In this document: in pieces, positions 50,014-57,850 of the stretch | Numbering within the stretch: position 1 is the stretch's first letter | How the letters are laid out: every line of letters begins with the position of its first letter | Source: JASLDZ01 sp964244065 | GTDB taxonomy: Bacteria > Pseudomonadota > Alphaproteobacteria > Caulobacterales > Caulobacteraceae | Assembly: GCA_964244065.1 (NCBI GenBank) | Contig: CAXTHH010000003.1 | Coordinates: forward strand, 62,001-126,000 | DNA: 64,000 bases | Direction of reading: 5' to 3' | Program-made: the position numbers and the translations under genes | Notes under the pieces: generated by a model | The model's input: only the letters and a program-made list of their open reading frames with translations | Told to the model about the DNA's origin: nothing | The model's database searches: none

Positions 50014-51477
50014 TCAGTCCTTGCGCGGCGGGCGTGGAGGGCGCTTGGCCCCCGGCTTGCGGAAGGTGCGGCGCATCTCGGGGGTGAGCTCGAGCCCCGT
50101 CGGCTTACGCTCGGCCGCACCGCCGCGCGCGGCGGCCGGACCGGGCGGTCCTTTGGCCGGGGGCTTGGACGACGCCCTGGTCGTGGGCTTGAGCGGACCG
50201 GGACCGCGGGCCGGGCGGGCGTCCGCCCGCTCCGGAGGGCGGCCGGGCTTGGCGCCGGGCGGCCGCTCGCGCCCCTCGCCGGGCGGGGCGCCGGGCCGGG
50301 GACGGCCGGGGCCGGACGCGGCTGCGGCCTTGCCGCCCGGCCTGCGCTCCCAGGCGCCCGCCGGCTTGGCGCTTGCGCCGGGACCGGAAGGTCCGCCGGG
50401 ACCGGCGCGTCCCGCCGGCTTGCGCGGAGCGCCGGGCCGCGCGGGACCCTTGCGCTCGCCCGGCGGCGTCCAGGCCTGCGCGACGCGGCCGGCGGCGCCC
50501 GAGGGGCGCGGGCCGGGCTTCCCCGGCTTGCCCGGGCGGCTGTTCGGGCGCTCCGGCGGGTCGAGCCGGGTGGCGCGGTGCGAGGGCTTGGCCGGCTCGC
50601 GGCGCGAGGGCTGGGCGCGGACGGGCGGCGCGGGGCGGCGATCGCCGCGGGGCATCCTCTCGGGCGGGATCAGGCCGGCGAGCTGCTCGCGCAGCACGCG
50701 GGGGCCCACCTCCTCCACCGCGCCCAGCGGCAGGTCGCCGAGGGCGAAGGGGCCGTAGGCGAGGCGGATCAGCCGGTTCACCTTCAGCCCCAGGCTCTCC
50801 AGCACGCGCCGCACCTCCCGGTTCTTGCCCTCCTCCACCGTGACCGTGATCCAGAGGTTGGCCGGCGCGTCCGAGACCCTGCCGCGGCCCACCGCGCCCG
50901 CGCCCGTCGCCTTGTCCAGCCGCGCCTCGATGGGGCCGTAGCGCACGCCCTCCACGGTCACGCCCGCCTTGAGCGTGTCGAGCCGCGCCTGGTCGGCCCG
51001 GCCGTAGGCGCGCGCGCGATAGGTGCGCGTCCAGGCGTTGGCCGGCAGCTCCAGCGCGCGCGCCAGCTCACCGTCGTTGGTGAGCAGCAGCAGGCCCTCG
51101 GAGGCGAGGTCCAGCCGGCCCACGGAGATCACCCGCGGCAAGCCGGGCGGCAGGTGCTCGAACACCGTGGGCCGCCCCTGCGGGTCGCCGTGGCTGGTGA
51201 GCAGGCCGGCGGGCTTGTGGTGGCGCCACACGCGGGTGGGTTCCGGGCCGTCCACCACCTGGCCGTCCACCGTCAGGATGTCGCCCGGCCCGACCTTGAC
51301 GGCCGGCGTGTCGAGCACCTGGCCGTTCAGCGCCACGCGCCCGGCGGCGATGAAGCGCTCCACGTCGCGGCGGCTGGCCACGCCGGCGCGGGCCAGCGCC
51401 TTGGCCACGCGCTCGCCGCCCTCGCCCGCTTGACCGGGGGCGCCGTCCTCGGGCTCCTCGTCCGCATGGTCGATCAT
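50014..51477 (-). CDS. rluB: 23S rRNA pseudouridine synthase, RluB-type, with long disordered tail
   Basis: 487 residues from ATG 51477. An acidic N-terminus precedes an S4 RNA-binding domain (about 22-70, RVAKALARAGVASRRDVERFI). The RsuA/RluB catalytic domain has the nucleophile Asp123 in GRLDLASEGLLLLT and ends with KNREVRRVLESLGLKVNRLIRLAYGPF-type sequence. From about residue 272 to 487 the chain is almost wholly Pro, Gly, Arg, Ala and Lys and is presumably disordered and RNA-binding. RluB makes pseudouridine 2605 in 23S rRNA. Its 5' end overlaps the divergent tadA gene. Confidence 0.9.
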   Translation of the reverse strand: MIDHADEEPEDGAPGQAGEGGERVAKALARAGVASRRDVERFIAAGRVALNGQVLDTPAVKVGPGDILTVDGQVVDGPEPTRVWRHHKPAGLLTSHGDPQGRPTVFEHLPPGLPRVISVGRLDLASEGLLLLTNDGELARALELPANAWTRTYRARAYGRADQARLDTLKAGVTVEGVRYGPIEARLDKATGAGAVGRGRVSDAPANLWITVTVEEGKNREVRRVLESLGLKVNRLIRLAYGPFALGDLPLGAVEEVGPRVLREQLAGLIPPERMPRGDRRPAPPVRAQPSRREPAKPSHRATRLDPPERPNSRPGKPGKPGPRPSGAAGRVAQAWTPPGERKGPARPGAPRKPAGRAGPGGPSGPGASAKPAGAWERRPGGKAAAASGPGRPRPGAPPGEGRERPPGAKPGRPPERADARPARGPGPLKPTTRASSKPPAKGPPGPAAARGGAAERKPTGLELTPEMRRTFRKPGAKRPPRPPRKD

Positions 51478-51924
51478 GAACGGCTCATGCGCATGGCGCT
51501 CGCGGAGGCGCAAGCCGCCGCCGACGCCGGCGACGTGCCGGTGGGCGCGGTGATCGTCGATCCCGCCACGGGCGAGGTGGTGGCCACGGGCCGCAACGCG
51601 CCTATCCGCCTGCACGACCCCACGGCCCATGCGGAGGTGCAGGCCCTGCGCGCCGCCGCCGCCGCCCGGGGCAACCACCGCCTGACCGGCCTGCAGCTCT
51701 ACGTCACGCTGGAGCCCTGCCCCATGTGCGCGGGCGCGCTCAGCCACGCCCGCATCGGCCGCGTGGTGTTCGGCGCCTCGGACCCCAAGGGCGGCGGCGT
51801 GCTCCACGGCGCCCGCGTGTTCGAGCACCCCCAGTGCCACTGGCGCCCGCAGGTGGAAGGCGGGCTGCTGGCCGAGGAGAGCGCGGCGTTGCTGCGGAGC
51901 TTCTTCCGCTCGCGCCGGGGCTGA
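51466..51924 (+). CDS. tadA: tRNA-specific adenosine deaminase
   Basis: 152 residues from ATG 51466 (MVDHERLMRMALAEAQAAAD). The zinc deaminase motifs are HAE (His55, Glu57) and PCPMC (Cys85, Cys88). It converts A34 to inosine in tRNA-Arg(ACG). The next ATG (51487) would give a shorter but possible product. With the first start, the gene and rluB overlap at their 5' ends by 12 nt in divergent orientation, so their ribosome-binding sites lie in each other's coding DNA. Confidence 0.95.
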   Translation: MVDHERLMRMALAEAQAAADAGDVPVGAVIVDPATGEVVATGRNAPIRLHDPTAHAEVQALRAAAAARGNHRLTGLQLYVTLEPCPMCAGALSHARIGRVVFGASDPKGGGVLHGARVFEHPQCHWRPQVEGGLLAEESAALLRSFFRSRRG

Positions 51925-51955
51925 CGTTCGGGGCCGGCGCACGTATCGTGTCAGC

Positions 51956-52258
51956 ATGCGTCACGCCGCCCTCGCTCTGCCCCTGATCCTCGCCGCGTGC
52001 GCCACGGGTCCGTCCGAACGCAAGGTGCGCGCCGAGTTCGCCTGCGATGACGGGCGCAAGCTGCGCGCCACCTACTTCCTCGACCGCGGCACGGCCGAGC
52101 TGCGCCTGTCGCGCAAGGAAGTGGTCGAGGCGCCGCGCGAGGAGGGCGTGCCCGGCCGCGCCTACCGGGGCGGCGGCTGGGAGCTGCGCGGCCTGGGCGA
52201 CACGGTCACCCTCACCTCCCCGGGCGCGCAGCCCGTGCGGTGCGTCGAGACGCGCTGA
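51956..52258 (+). CDS. MliC-like lipoprotein
   Basis: 100 residues. The lipobox LILAAC puts the lipidated cysteine at residue 15. The mature part has FACDDGRKLRATYFLDRGTAEL, GRAYRGGGWELRG and a final PVRCVETR, with Cys residues spaced as in the MliC (membrane-bound lysozyme inhibitor) domain. Members protect the envelope from C-type lysozyme. It is small and possibly outer-membrane anchored. It begins 31 nt after tadA. Confidence 0.7.
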   Translation: MRHAALALPLILAACATGPSERKVRAEFACDDGRKLRATYFLDRGTAELRLSRKEVVEAPREEGVPGRAYRGGGWELRGLGDTVTLTSPGAQPVRCVETR

Positions 52259-52355
52259 CGCGCTGACGCGCGCGTGGCGGTTTGCGCACGCGGCGGCGGC
52301 TCCTATGATCGCAGGCAACCCAGAACGCACGCGAACGCCCCCCGGAGGACGCCCC

Positions 52356-53660
52356 ATGGACTTCACCTACTCGCAGACCCAGCGCGACTGGATCGAGCGG
52401 ATCTCGACCTTCATGGACGCTCACGTCTTCCCCGCCGTGCCCGTCTACGAACAGCAGATGAAGGACTTCGGCGCGGAACGCTGGCAGGTCGTTCCGGTGC
52501 TGGAGGAGCTGAAGGCCAAGGCCAAGGCCGCCGGCCTGTGGAACATGTTCATGCCGCCCCACAGCGGCCAGACGCACGTGGACGACACCTTCGCGTTCGA
52601 GGGCGTGCAGCTCTCCAACCTCGACTACGCCACCATCGCCGAGCTGATGGGACGCGTCGGCTTCGCGTCGGAGGTGTTCAATTGCTCGGCGCCCGACACG
52701 GGCAACATGGAAGTGCTGATGCGCTACGGCACGCTGCAGCAGAAGGAGCGCTGGCTGCGCCCGCTGATGCGCGGCGAGATTCGCTCGGCCTTCCTGATGA
52801 CCGAGCCGGACGTGGCCTCCTCCGACGCCACCAACATCGAGACGCGCATCGAGCGCGACGGCGACCACTACGTCATCAACGGCCGCAAGTGGTGGAGCTC
52901 GGGTGTGGGCGACCCGCGCTGCAAGGTGGCCATCGTCATGGGCAAGACCAACCCTGACGCGCAGAAGCACGCCCAGCAGAGCCAGGTGCTGGTGCCGCTG
53001 GACGCGCCGGGCGTCGAGGTGGTGCGCATGTTGCCCGTGTTCGGCTTCGACGACGCGCCGCACGGCCACGCCGAGGTGATCCTGAGGGATGTGCGCGTGC
53101 CCGTGGAGGAGGGGCTGCTCCTGGGCGAGGGCCGCGGCTTCGAGATCGCGCAGGGCCGCCTGGGGCCGGGCCGCATCCACCACTGCATGCGCACCATCGG
53201 CGCCGCCGAGGTGGCGCTGGAGCAGATGGTCCGGCGCATCCAGACCCGGAAGGCGTTCGGCAAGTACGTCAGCGAGCACTCCATCTGGGAGCACCGCGTC
53301 GCCCAGGCCCGCATCGACATCGAAATGACCCGCCTGCTCTGCTTCAAGGCGGCCGACATGATGGACCGGGCCGGCAACAAGAGCGCCCGGCTGGAGATCG
53401 CCATGATCAAGGTGCAGGCGCCCACCATGGCCTGCCGCATCATCGACGACGCCATCCAGGCCTTCGGCGGCGCGGGCGTCACCAGCGACCCGGGCCTCGC
53501 CAAGATGTACGCCGGCCAGCGCACCCTGCGCCTGGCCGACGGCCCGGACGAGGTGCACGAGCGCACCATCGCCCGCATGGAGTACGGCAAGTACGGCGAC
53601 AGCGTGCAGAAGCTGCACGACGGCCGCGAGCGCGCGCGAGAGGTGGCGGGCGTCCGCTAA
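52356..53660 (+). CDS. Acyl-CoA dehydrogenase (ACAD10/11-like)
   Basis: 434 residues from ATG 52356, with GGAGG upstream. The N-terminal helical domain, middle beta domain (SAFLMTEPDVASSDATNIETRI, INGRKWWSSGVGDPRC) and C-terminal helical domain (AFGKYVSEHSIWEHRVAQAR) are all present. FAD-linked oxidation of acyl-CoA to enoyl-CoA is expected. The C-terminal DGPDEVHERTIARMEYGKY matches the ACAD11 group, which prefers longer or hydroxylated acyl-CoAs. No electron-transfer flavoprotein gene is nearby. It appears monocistronic. Confidence 0.92.
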   Translation: MDFTYSQTQRDWIERISTFMDAHVFPAVPVYEQQMKDFGAERWQVVPVLEELKAKAKAAGLWNMFMPPHSGQTHVDDTFAFEGVQLSNLDYATIAELMGRVGFASEVFNCSAPDTGNMEVLMRYGTLQQKERWLRPLMRGEIRSAFLMTEPDVASSDATNIETRIERDGDHYVINGRKWWSSGVGDPRCKVAIVMGKTNPDAQKHAQQSQVLVPLDAPGVEVVRMLPVFGFDDAPHGHAEVILRDVRVPVEEGLLLGEGRGFEIAQGRLGPGRIHHCMRTIGAAEVALEQMVRRIQTRKAFGKYVSEHSIWEHRVAQARIDIEMTRLLCFKAADMMDRAGNKSARLEIAMIKVQAPTMACRIIDDAIQAFGGAGVTSDPGLAKMYAGQRTLRLADGPDEVHERTIARMEYGKYGDSVQKLHDGRERAREVAGVR

Positions 53661-53745
53661 GCGCGCCCGCCATGTCGGCCGGCCGACACGGCTAGGCCGG
53701 CGCGCGCTCCCGCGCTAGCTTGCTGCCGAGGCTGGGGGGCTCGTC

Positions 53746-55080
53746 ATGCGGAAGATGTTCGTCGGTCTGGCGGGCGGCGCGGCGCTGATGGCGCTGGCGG
53801 CGGCGAGCGCCTGGGCGGCGCCGAAGCGCCCGGCGAGCCGTCCACCGGCCCGCGCCGCCGCACCCGTCGTCGGGCCGATCACCGGGCCCGTGGCGGAGTA
53901 CTGGGTCAGCGCCGACACCACGAGCGGCTTCGGCGCGGGCCTGGCCGCCGGCGGGGCGCGGCCGTCCATGGGCTCGGTGCTGGGCATGATGGCCGGTCGC
54001 AACAGCGGGCCGAGCCACGGGCTGACGCTGCAGCTGGGCTCCACGCGGGCGACCTCCGGACCGCCGCAGGCCGACGCCTTCGTGCCTGCGGCCCTGGGCG
54101 TCGGGTCGAGCCTGCCGCTGGTGAGCCCCGCGCCGCCTGCCCCCGGCCGCGCCGAGCCCGCGGAGCCGGGCACGCCCGAGAGCTACCAGCGCCCGCGCGG
54201 CCGGCTGATCATCTACTGGGGCTGCGGCGAGCACGTCGGGCCGGGCCAGCCGGTGGTGTTCGACTTCTCCACGATCGGCACGGGGGCGCCCCTGCCCGAC
54301 ATCGGCGCCGCCTTCACCGTGGCGCAGGAGCGCCCGCCCTCGCCGTCGCGCGCCACCACCTACGGGTCGTGGCCGAACAGCCGCCGCCAGGTGAGCGTGC
54401 CGGCGAACGGCTCGCTGGCCGGCTCCCACCAGGTGCGCGGGAGCTACTCGCCGGATATCGCCTTCGAGGTCGGGCCGGACATGGACTTCATGCCGCCGAT
54501 GCAGCTGCAGAACCTCGGGCCTACCGGGGGAGGCGGACGGCGGATGACGTGGTCGCCCGCGGCGCAGGCCACCGGCCACCACCTGATGCTGATCGGCGCC
54601 AACGTGGACGCCCAGGGCGGCGGCGGCCGCGGGCGAGGCGGCGGTGGGCGGGGCGAGAGCGTCGACATGGTGTTCTGGTCGTCGAGCTCGGCCAAGCCCG
54701 GCATCTTCGCCGGCGGCCTGTCCGACTACATCGCCCCCGCGGAGGTGCGCCGACTGATCGGCGTGGGCGCGATCCTGCCGCCGCAGACACAGGAGTGCAC
54801 CCTCCCTGCCGAGGTCGCCCAGGCCTCGCCCATGGGGCTGGTCAGCGCCATCAGCTACGGGCCGGAGCAGGGCTGGACCGATCCGCCGCGGCCGGCCCGC
54901 GGCCCGTGGGACATCCGCTGGCGGGCCAAGCTGCGGCTGAAGTCCACCGCCACCCTGATCCTAGGCATGCCGGGAATGGGCGGGAGCCCGGCGGGCGGCG
55001 GGCGGGGACGACCCGGCGCGGCGCCGCCGGCCCCGGTGGACCCGACGCGCGAGCTGCTGCGCCGCTTCCGCCCGTTCTGA
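53746..55080 (+). CDS. Exported protein of unknown function with Gly-rich linkers
   Basis: 444 residues with a signal peptide (MRKMFVGLAGGAALMALAAASAWA). The mature part is Pro/Ala/Gly-rich with short beta-like modules: GRLIIYWGCGEHVGPGQPVV, RRQVSVPANGSLAGSH and RRMTWSPAAQATGHHLMLIGAN. A glycine/arginine stretch lies near residues 287-302, and a final Met/Gly-rich segment ends in PTRELLRRFRPF. A similar architecture occurs in uncharacterised proteins of related bacteria as far as I recall. The function is unknown. It precedes the penicillin-acylase gene by 62 nt and could be co-transcribed. Confidence 0.6.
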   Translation: MRKMFVGLAGGAALMALAAASAWAAPKRPASRPPARAAAPVVGPITGPVAEYWVSADTTSGFGAGLAAGGARPSMGSVLGMMAGRNSGPSHGLTLQLGSTRATSGPPQADAFVPAALGVGSSLPLVSPAPPAPGRAEPAEPGTPESYQRPRGRLIIYWGCGEHVGPGQPVVFDFSTIGTGAPLPDIGAAFTVAQERPPSPSRATTYGSWPNSRRQVSVPANGSLAGSHQVRGSYSPDIAFEVGPDMDFMPPMQLQNLGPTGGGGRRMTWSPAAQATGHHLMLIGANVDAQGGGGRGRGGGGRGESVDMVFWSSSSAKPGIFAGGLSDYIAPAEVRRLIGVGAILPPQTQECTLPAEVAQASPMGLVSAISYGPEQGWTDPPRPARGPWDIRWRAKLRLKSTATLILGMPGMGGSPAGGGRGRPGAAPPAPVDPTRELLRRFRPF

Positions 55081-55142
55081 GCCCGCTTCCGCCAGGCGGC
55101 GCACGCCCCTAGGCTCGCGCCGTCCGTCCGGAGCCGCCCGCC

Positions 55143-57362
55143 TTGCCTCTCCCCATCCTTGGGCCCGCCCTCCTGGCCGCCGCCGTGCTCGCGGCCGCGC
55201 CGGCCGCCGACCTGCCCCGCCTCAGGGCGCAGGCGGCGCGCGTCAGCATCGCGCGCGACAGCTGGGGCGTCGCCCACGTGCACGGCCGCAGCGACGCGGA
55301 CGCGGTGTTCGGCATGGCCTACGCCCAGGCGGAGGACGACTTCCATCGGGTGGAGGTGAACTACCTGACCGCGCTCGGCCGCATGGCGGAGGCGGAGGGC
55401 GAGGCGCGCCTGTGGCAGGACCTGCGCCAGCGCCTGTACGTCGATCCGGAGGACCTGAAGGCCAAGTACGCCGCCTCCCCCGCCTGGCTGCGCGCGATCA
55501 TGGACGGCTGGGCGGGCGGGCTGAACCTGTACCTGGCCACGCACCGCGACGTGAAGCCGATGGTGCTGAACCGCTTCGAGCCCTGGATGGCGCTCTCCTT
55601 CACCGAGGGCTCCATCGGCGGCGACATCGAGCGCATCGACCTGAAGGCGCTGCAGGCCTTCTACGACGGCCCGCAGCCGCGGGCGGTGGCTCGGGCGGAG
55701 CCTTCGCTGGCCTGGCGCGAGCCCTCAGGCTCAAACGGGATCGCCATCGCGCCCAAGAACACGAAGGACGGCCACGCCCTGCTGCTGATCAATCCGCACA
55801 CCAGCTTCTACTTCCGCTCGGAGCTGCAGGTGACCAGCGACGCGGGGCTGAACGCCTACGGCGCCGCCACCTGGGGCCAGCCTTTCATCTACCAGGGCTG
55901 GAACCCGCACGTGGGCTGGATGCACACGAGCTCCGGCGTGGACGCGGTCGATGAGTTCCGCATCGAGCCGGGTGGAAGCCTCGCCATCTGTGGCGACAGG
56001 CCCGGATGCGACCTCCACGGCGATGGTCGGGAGACCTACGGCTTCGGCCGAGAAACCCGGCCGATCCTTCGAAGCCCCGTGATCCTGAAGTGGAGGACGG
56101 GATCGGGCGCGCTCGCGAGCCGCACGTTCATCACGCTCCACACGCACCGCGGCCCCGTGGTCCGCAAGGAAGGCGAACGCTGGATCGCCTTCGCCATGAT
56201 GTACCGCCCCGTGGAGGCGCTGGAGCAGAGCTTCCTGCGCACCAAGTCGGGCTCCGTCGCCGCGTTCCGGGCCGTCTCCGACCGCTACAAGGCGAACAGC
56301 TCCAACAACACGCTGCTGGCCGACGCCGCCGGCCACATCGCCTACCTGCACCCGCAGTTCATCCCCAAGCGCGACAGCCGCTTCGACTACGCGAAGCCGG
56401 TCGACGGGTCGGACCCGGCCGCCGACTGGGCGGGCGACACACCGGCGGCCGACACGCCGCACGCCGTCGATCCCCCCTCGGGCTACGTCTACAACAGCAA
56501 CGACGCGCCCTGGAACGTCGCCGGCAGGGGCACGCTGAAGGCGAGCGCCTACCCCGCGTACATGGATCAGAACGGCTCCAACGCGCGCACGGAGCACGCG
56601 CTGGAGGTGCTCGACGGCCGCCGCGGGTTCACGCTCGAGAGCCTGCGCGCGGCCGCCTACGACAGCCACCTGCCCGCCTTCGAGCACCTGATCTCGCCGC
56701 TGGTCCGCGCCTGGGAGGCCCTGCCCGCCGCCGACCCGCTCCGCGCGCGGCTGGCCGCCCCCGTCGCCACGCTGCGCGGGTGGGACCGGCGCTGGGCGGC
56801 CGACAGCGTGGCCACCTCCGTGGCCGTGTTCTGGGGCGAGCGGCTGTGGGCGCTGGCCGCTCCCGCCGCGCGCGCGGCCAAGCTGCCGCCGCTCGACTGG
56901 ATGGCGGCCGGCGCCGGCGACGCCCAACGGCTGGAGGCGCTGGACTCCGCTGTGGCCAAGCTCGCCGCCGACTTCGGCCGGTGGGACACGCCATGGGGCG
57001 AGATCAACCGCTTCCAACGGCTGGACGACAGCATCGCGCCGCGCTTCGACGACGCCAGGCCCTCGATCCCCGTGCCGTTCGCCAGCGCCCAGTGGGGCTC
57101 GCTGGCCAGCTTCGGCGCGAAGGCCTACCCGAACACCAAGCGATGGTACGGCTCCAGCGGTAACAGCTTCGTGGCCGCCGTCGAGTTCGGGCCCCGCGTG
57201 CGCGCCCTGGCGGTCACCGCGGGCGGCGAGAGCGGCGACCCGGCCTCCCCCCACTTCGCCGACCAGAGCGCCCGCTACGCCGCCGGCGACCTGCGCGAGG
57301 TATGGTTCCACCCCGATCAGGTGCGCGTCCACACGGTGCGCACCTACCGCCCGGGAAGCTGA
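55143..57362 (+). CDS. Penicillin-acylase-family Ntn-hydrolase
   Basis: 739 residues with a TTG start at 55143 (MPLPILGPALLAAAVLAAAPA); the signal peptide ends near residue 22. An alpha-subunit region is followed by the autocleavage site, with the N-terminal nucleophile Ser197 in PSGSNGIAIAP, then LLLINPHTSFYFRSELQV. The family includes penicillin G acylases and acyl-homoserine-lactone acylases such as PvdQ. The C-terminal part has GSSGNSFVAAVEFGPRVRALAVTAGGESGDP. Substrates cannot be told; quorum-signal or beta-lactam amide cleavage is possible. Periplasmic. Confidence 0.85.
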   Translation: MPLPILGPALLAAAVLAAAPAADLPRLRAQAARVSIARDSWGVAHVHGRSDADAVFGMAYAQAEDDFHRVEVNYLTALGRMAEAEGEARLWQDLRQRLYVDPEDLKAKYAASPAWLRAIMDGWAGGLNLYLATHRDVKPMVLNRFEPWMALSFTEGSIGGDIERIDLKALQAFYDGPQPRAVARAEPSLAWREPSGSNGIAIAPKNTKDGHALLLINPHTSFYFRSELQVTSDAGLNAYGAATWGQPFIYQGWNPHVGWMHTSSGVDAVDEFRIEPGGSLAICGDRPGCDLHGDGRETYGFGRETRPILRSPVILKWRTGSGALASRTFITLHTHRGPVVRKEGERWIAFAMMYRPVEALEQSFLRTKSGSVAAFRAVSDRYKANSSNNTLLADAAGHIAYLHPQFIPKRDSRFDYAKPVDGSDPAADWAGDTPAADTPHAVDPPSGYVYNSNDAPWNVAGRGTLKASAYPAYMDQNGSNARTEHALEVLDGRRGFTLESLRAAAYDSHLPAFEHLISPLVRAWEALPAADPLRARLAAPVATLRGWDRRWAADSVATSVAVFWGERLWALAAPAARAAKLPPLDWMAAGAGDAQRLEALDSAVAKLAADFGRWDTPWGEINRFQRLDDSIAPRFDDARPSIPVPFASAQWGSLASFGAKAYPNTKRWYGSSGNSFVAAVEFGPRVRALAVTAGGESGDPASPHFADQSARYAAGDLREVWFHPDQVRVHTVRTYRPGS

Positions 57363-57392
57363 ACCGGTCACGCAAGGTTCACCGCCGCGCGC

Positions 57393-57421
57393 TTGACGCC
57401 CCGGGCCGCCTCGCCTATCTC
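57393..57421 (+). promoter_or_regulatory. groESL promoter (TTGACG-N17-TATCTC)
   Basis: TTGACG (57393-57398) and TATCTC (57416-57421) with 17-nt spacing lie just upstream of the CIRCE element, so a transcript would begin near 57428. The same hexamers and spacing are predicted for the S10 operon at 14375-14403. A heat-shock sigma-32 site is not clearly visible, although CTTGAC is close to the -35 of that class. Confidence 0.6.
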
Positions 57422-57428
57422 CAGCGCG

Positions 57429-57455
57429 TTAGCACTCGACCGCCCCGGCTGCCAA
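57429..57455 (+). promoter_or_regulatory. CIRCE operator (HrcA binding site)
   Basis: The left arm TTAGCACTC (57429-57437) is exact. After 9 nt the right arm GGCTGCCAA (57447-57455) matches the consensus GAGTGCTAA at 6 of 9 positions. CIRCE binds the heat-shock repressor HrcA and acts at the DNA level around the start of groESL transcripts. Its position at about +1 of the predicted transcript fits. hrcA is not in this window. Confidence 0.8.
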
Positions 57456-57511
57456 AGCGCGGTCCGGGCAGTCGGTGCGGGCCTGTTCAACACCACACCA
57501 GGAGATAGCCG

Positions 57512-57799
57512 ATGGCGTTTCGTCCGCTTGGCGATCGCGTGCTCGTGAAGCGCGTGGAAGAAGAATCCAAGACCAAGGGCGGGATCATCATCCCCGACAC
57601 CGCCAAGGAGAAGCCCCAGGAAGGCGAGATCATCGCCGCGGGCACCGGCGCGCGGGACGAGAACGGCAAGCGCATCGAGATGGAGCTGAAGGCCGGCGAC
57701 CGCATCCTGTTCGGCAAGTGGTCGGGCACTGAGGTGAAGATCGACGGCGAAGACCTGATCATCATGAAGGAAAGCGACGTCCTCGGCGTCGTGGGCTGA
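57512..57799 (+). CDS. groES: Co-chaperonin GroES
   Basis: 95 residues beginning MAFRPLGDRVLVKRVEEESK. The mobile loop KTKGGIIIPDTAKEKPQEG and the C-terminal EVKIDGEDLIIMKESDVLGV are standard. The heptameric lid closes the GroEL cavity. AGGAGA lies before the ATG. It is the first gene of the groESL operon, with a CIRCE operator upstream. The next gene, groEL, follows after 51 nt. Confidence 0.98.
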   Translation: MAFRPLGDRVLVKRVEEESKTKGGIIIPDTAKEKPQEGEIIAAGTGARDENGKRIEMELKAGDRILFGKWSGTEVKIDGEDLIIMKESDVLGVVG

Positions 57800-57850
57800 G
57801 CGCTCAGCAGCGCTCGCGTTCCTTCCAATCCCAAATCCTAGGAGCCATTC

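Noticed and set aside
49069..51924. 951-residue plus-strand open frame ending in tadA
   Set aside because: Only the last 152 codons match TadA; the rest is antisense to rluB, the TMEM175 gene and rsmD.
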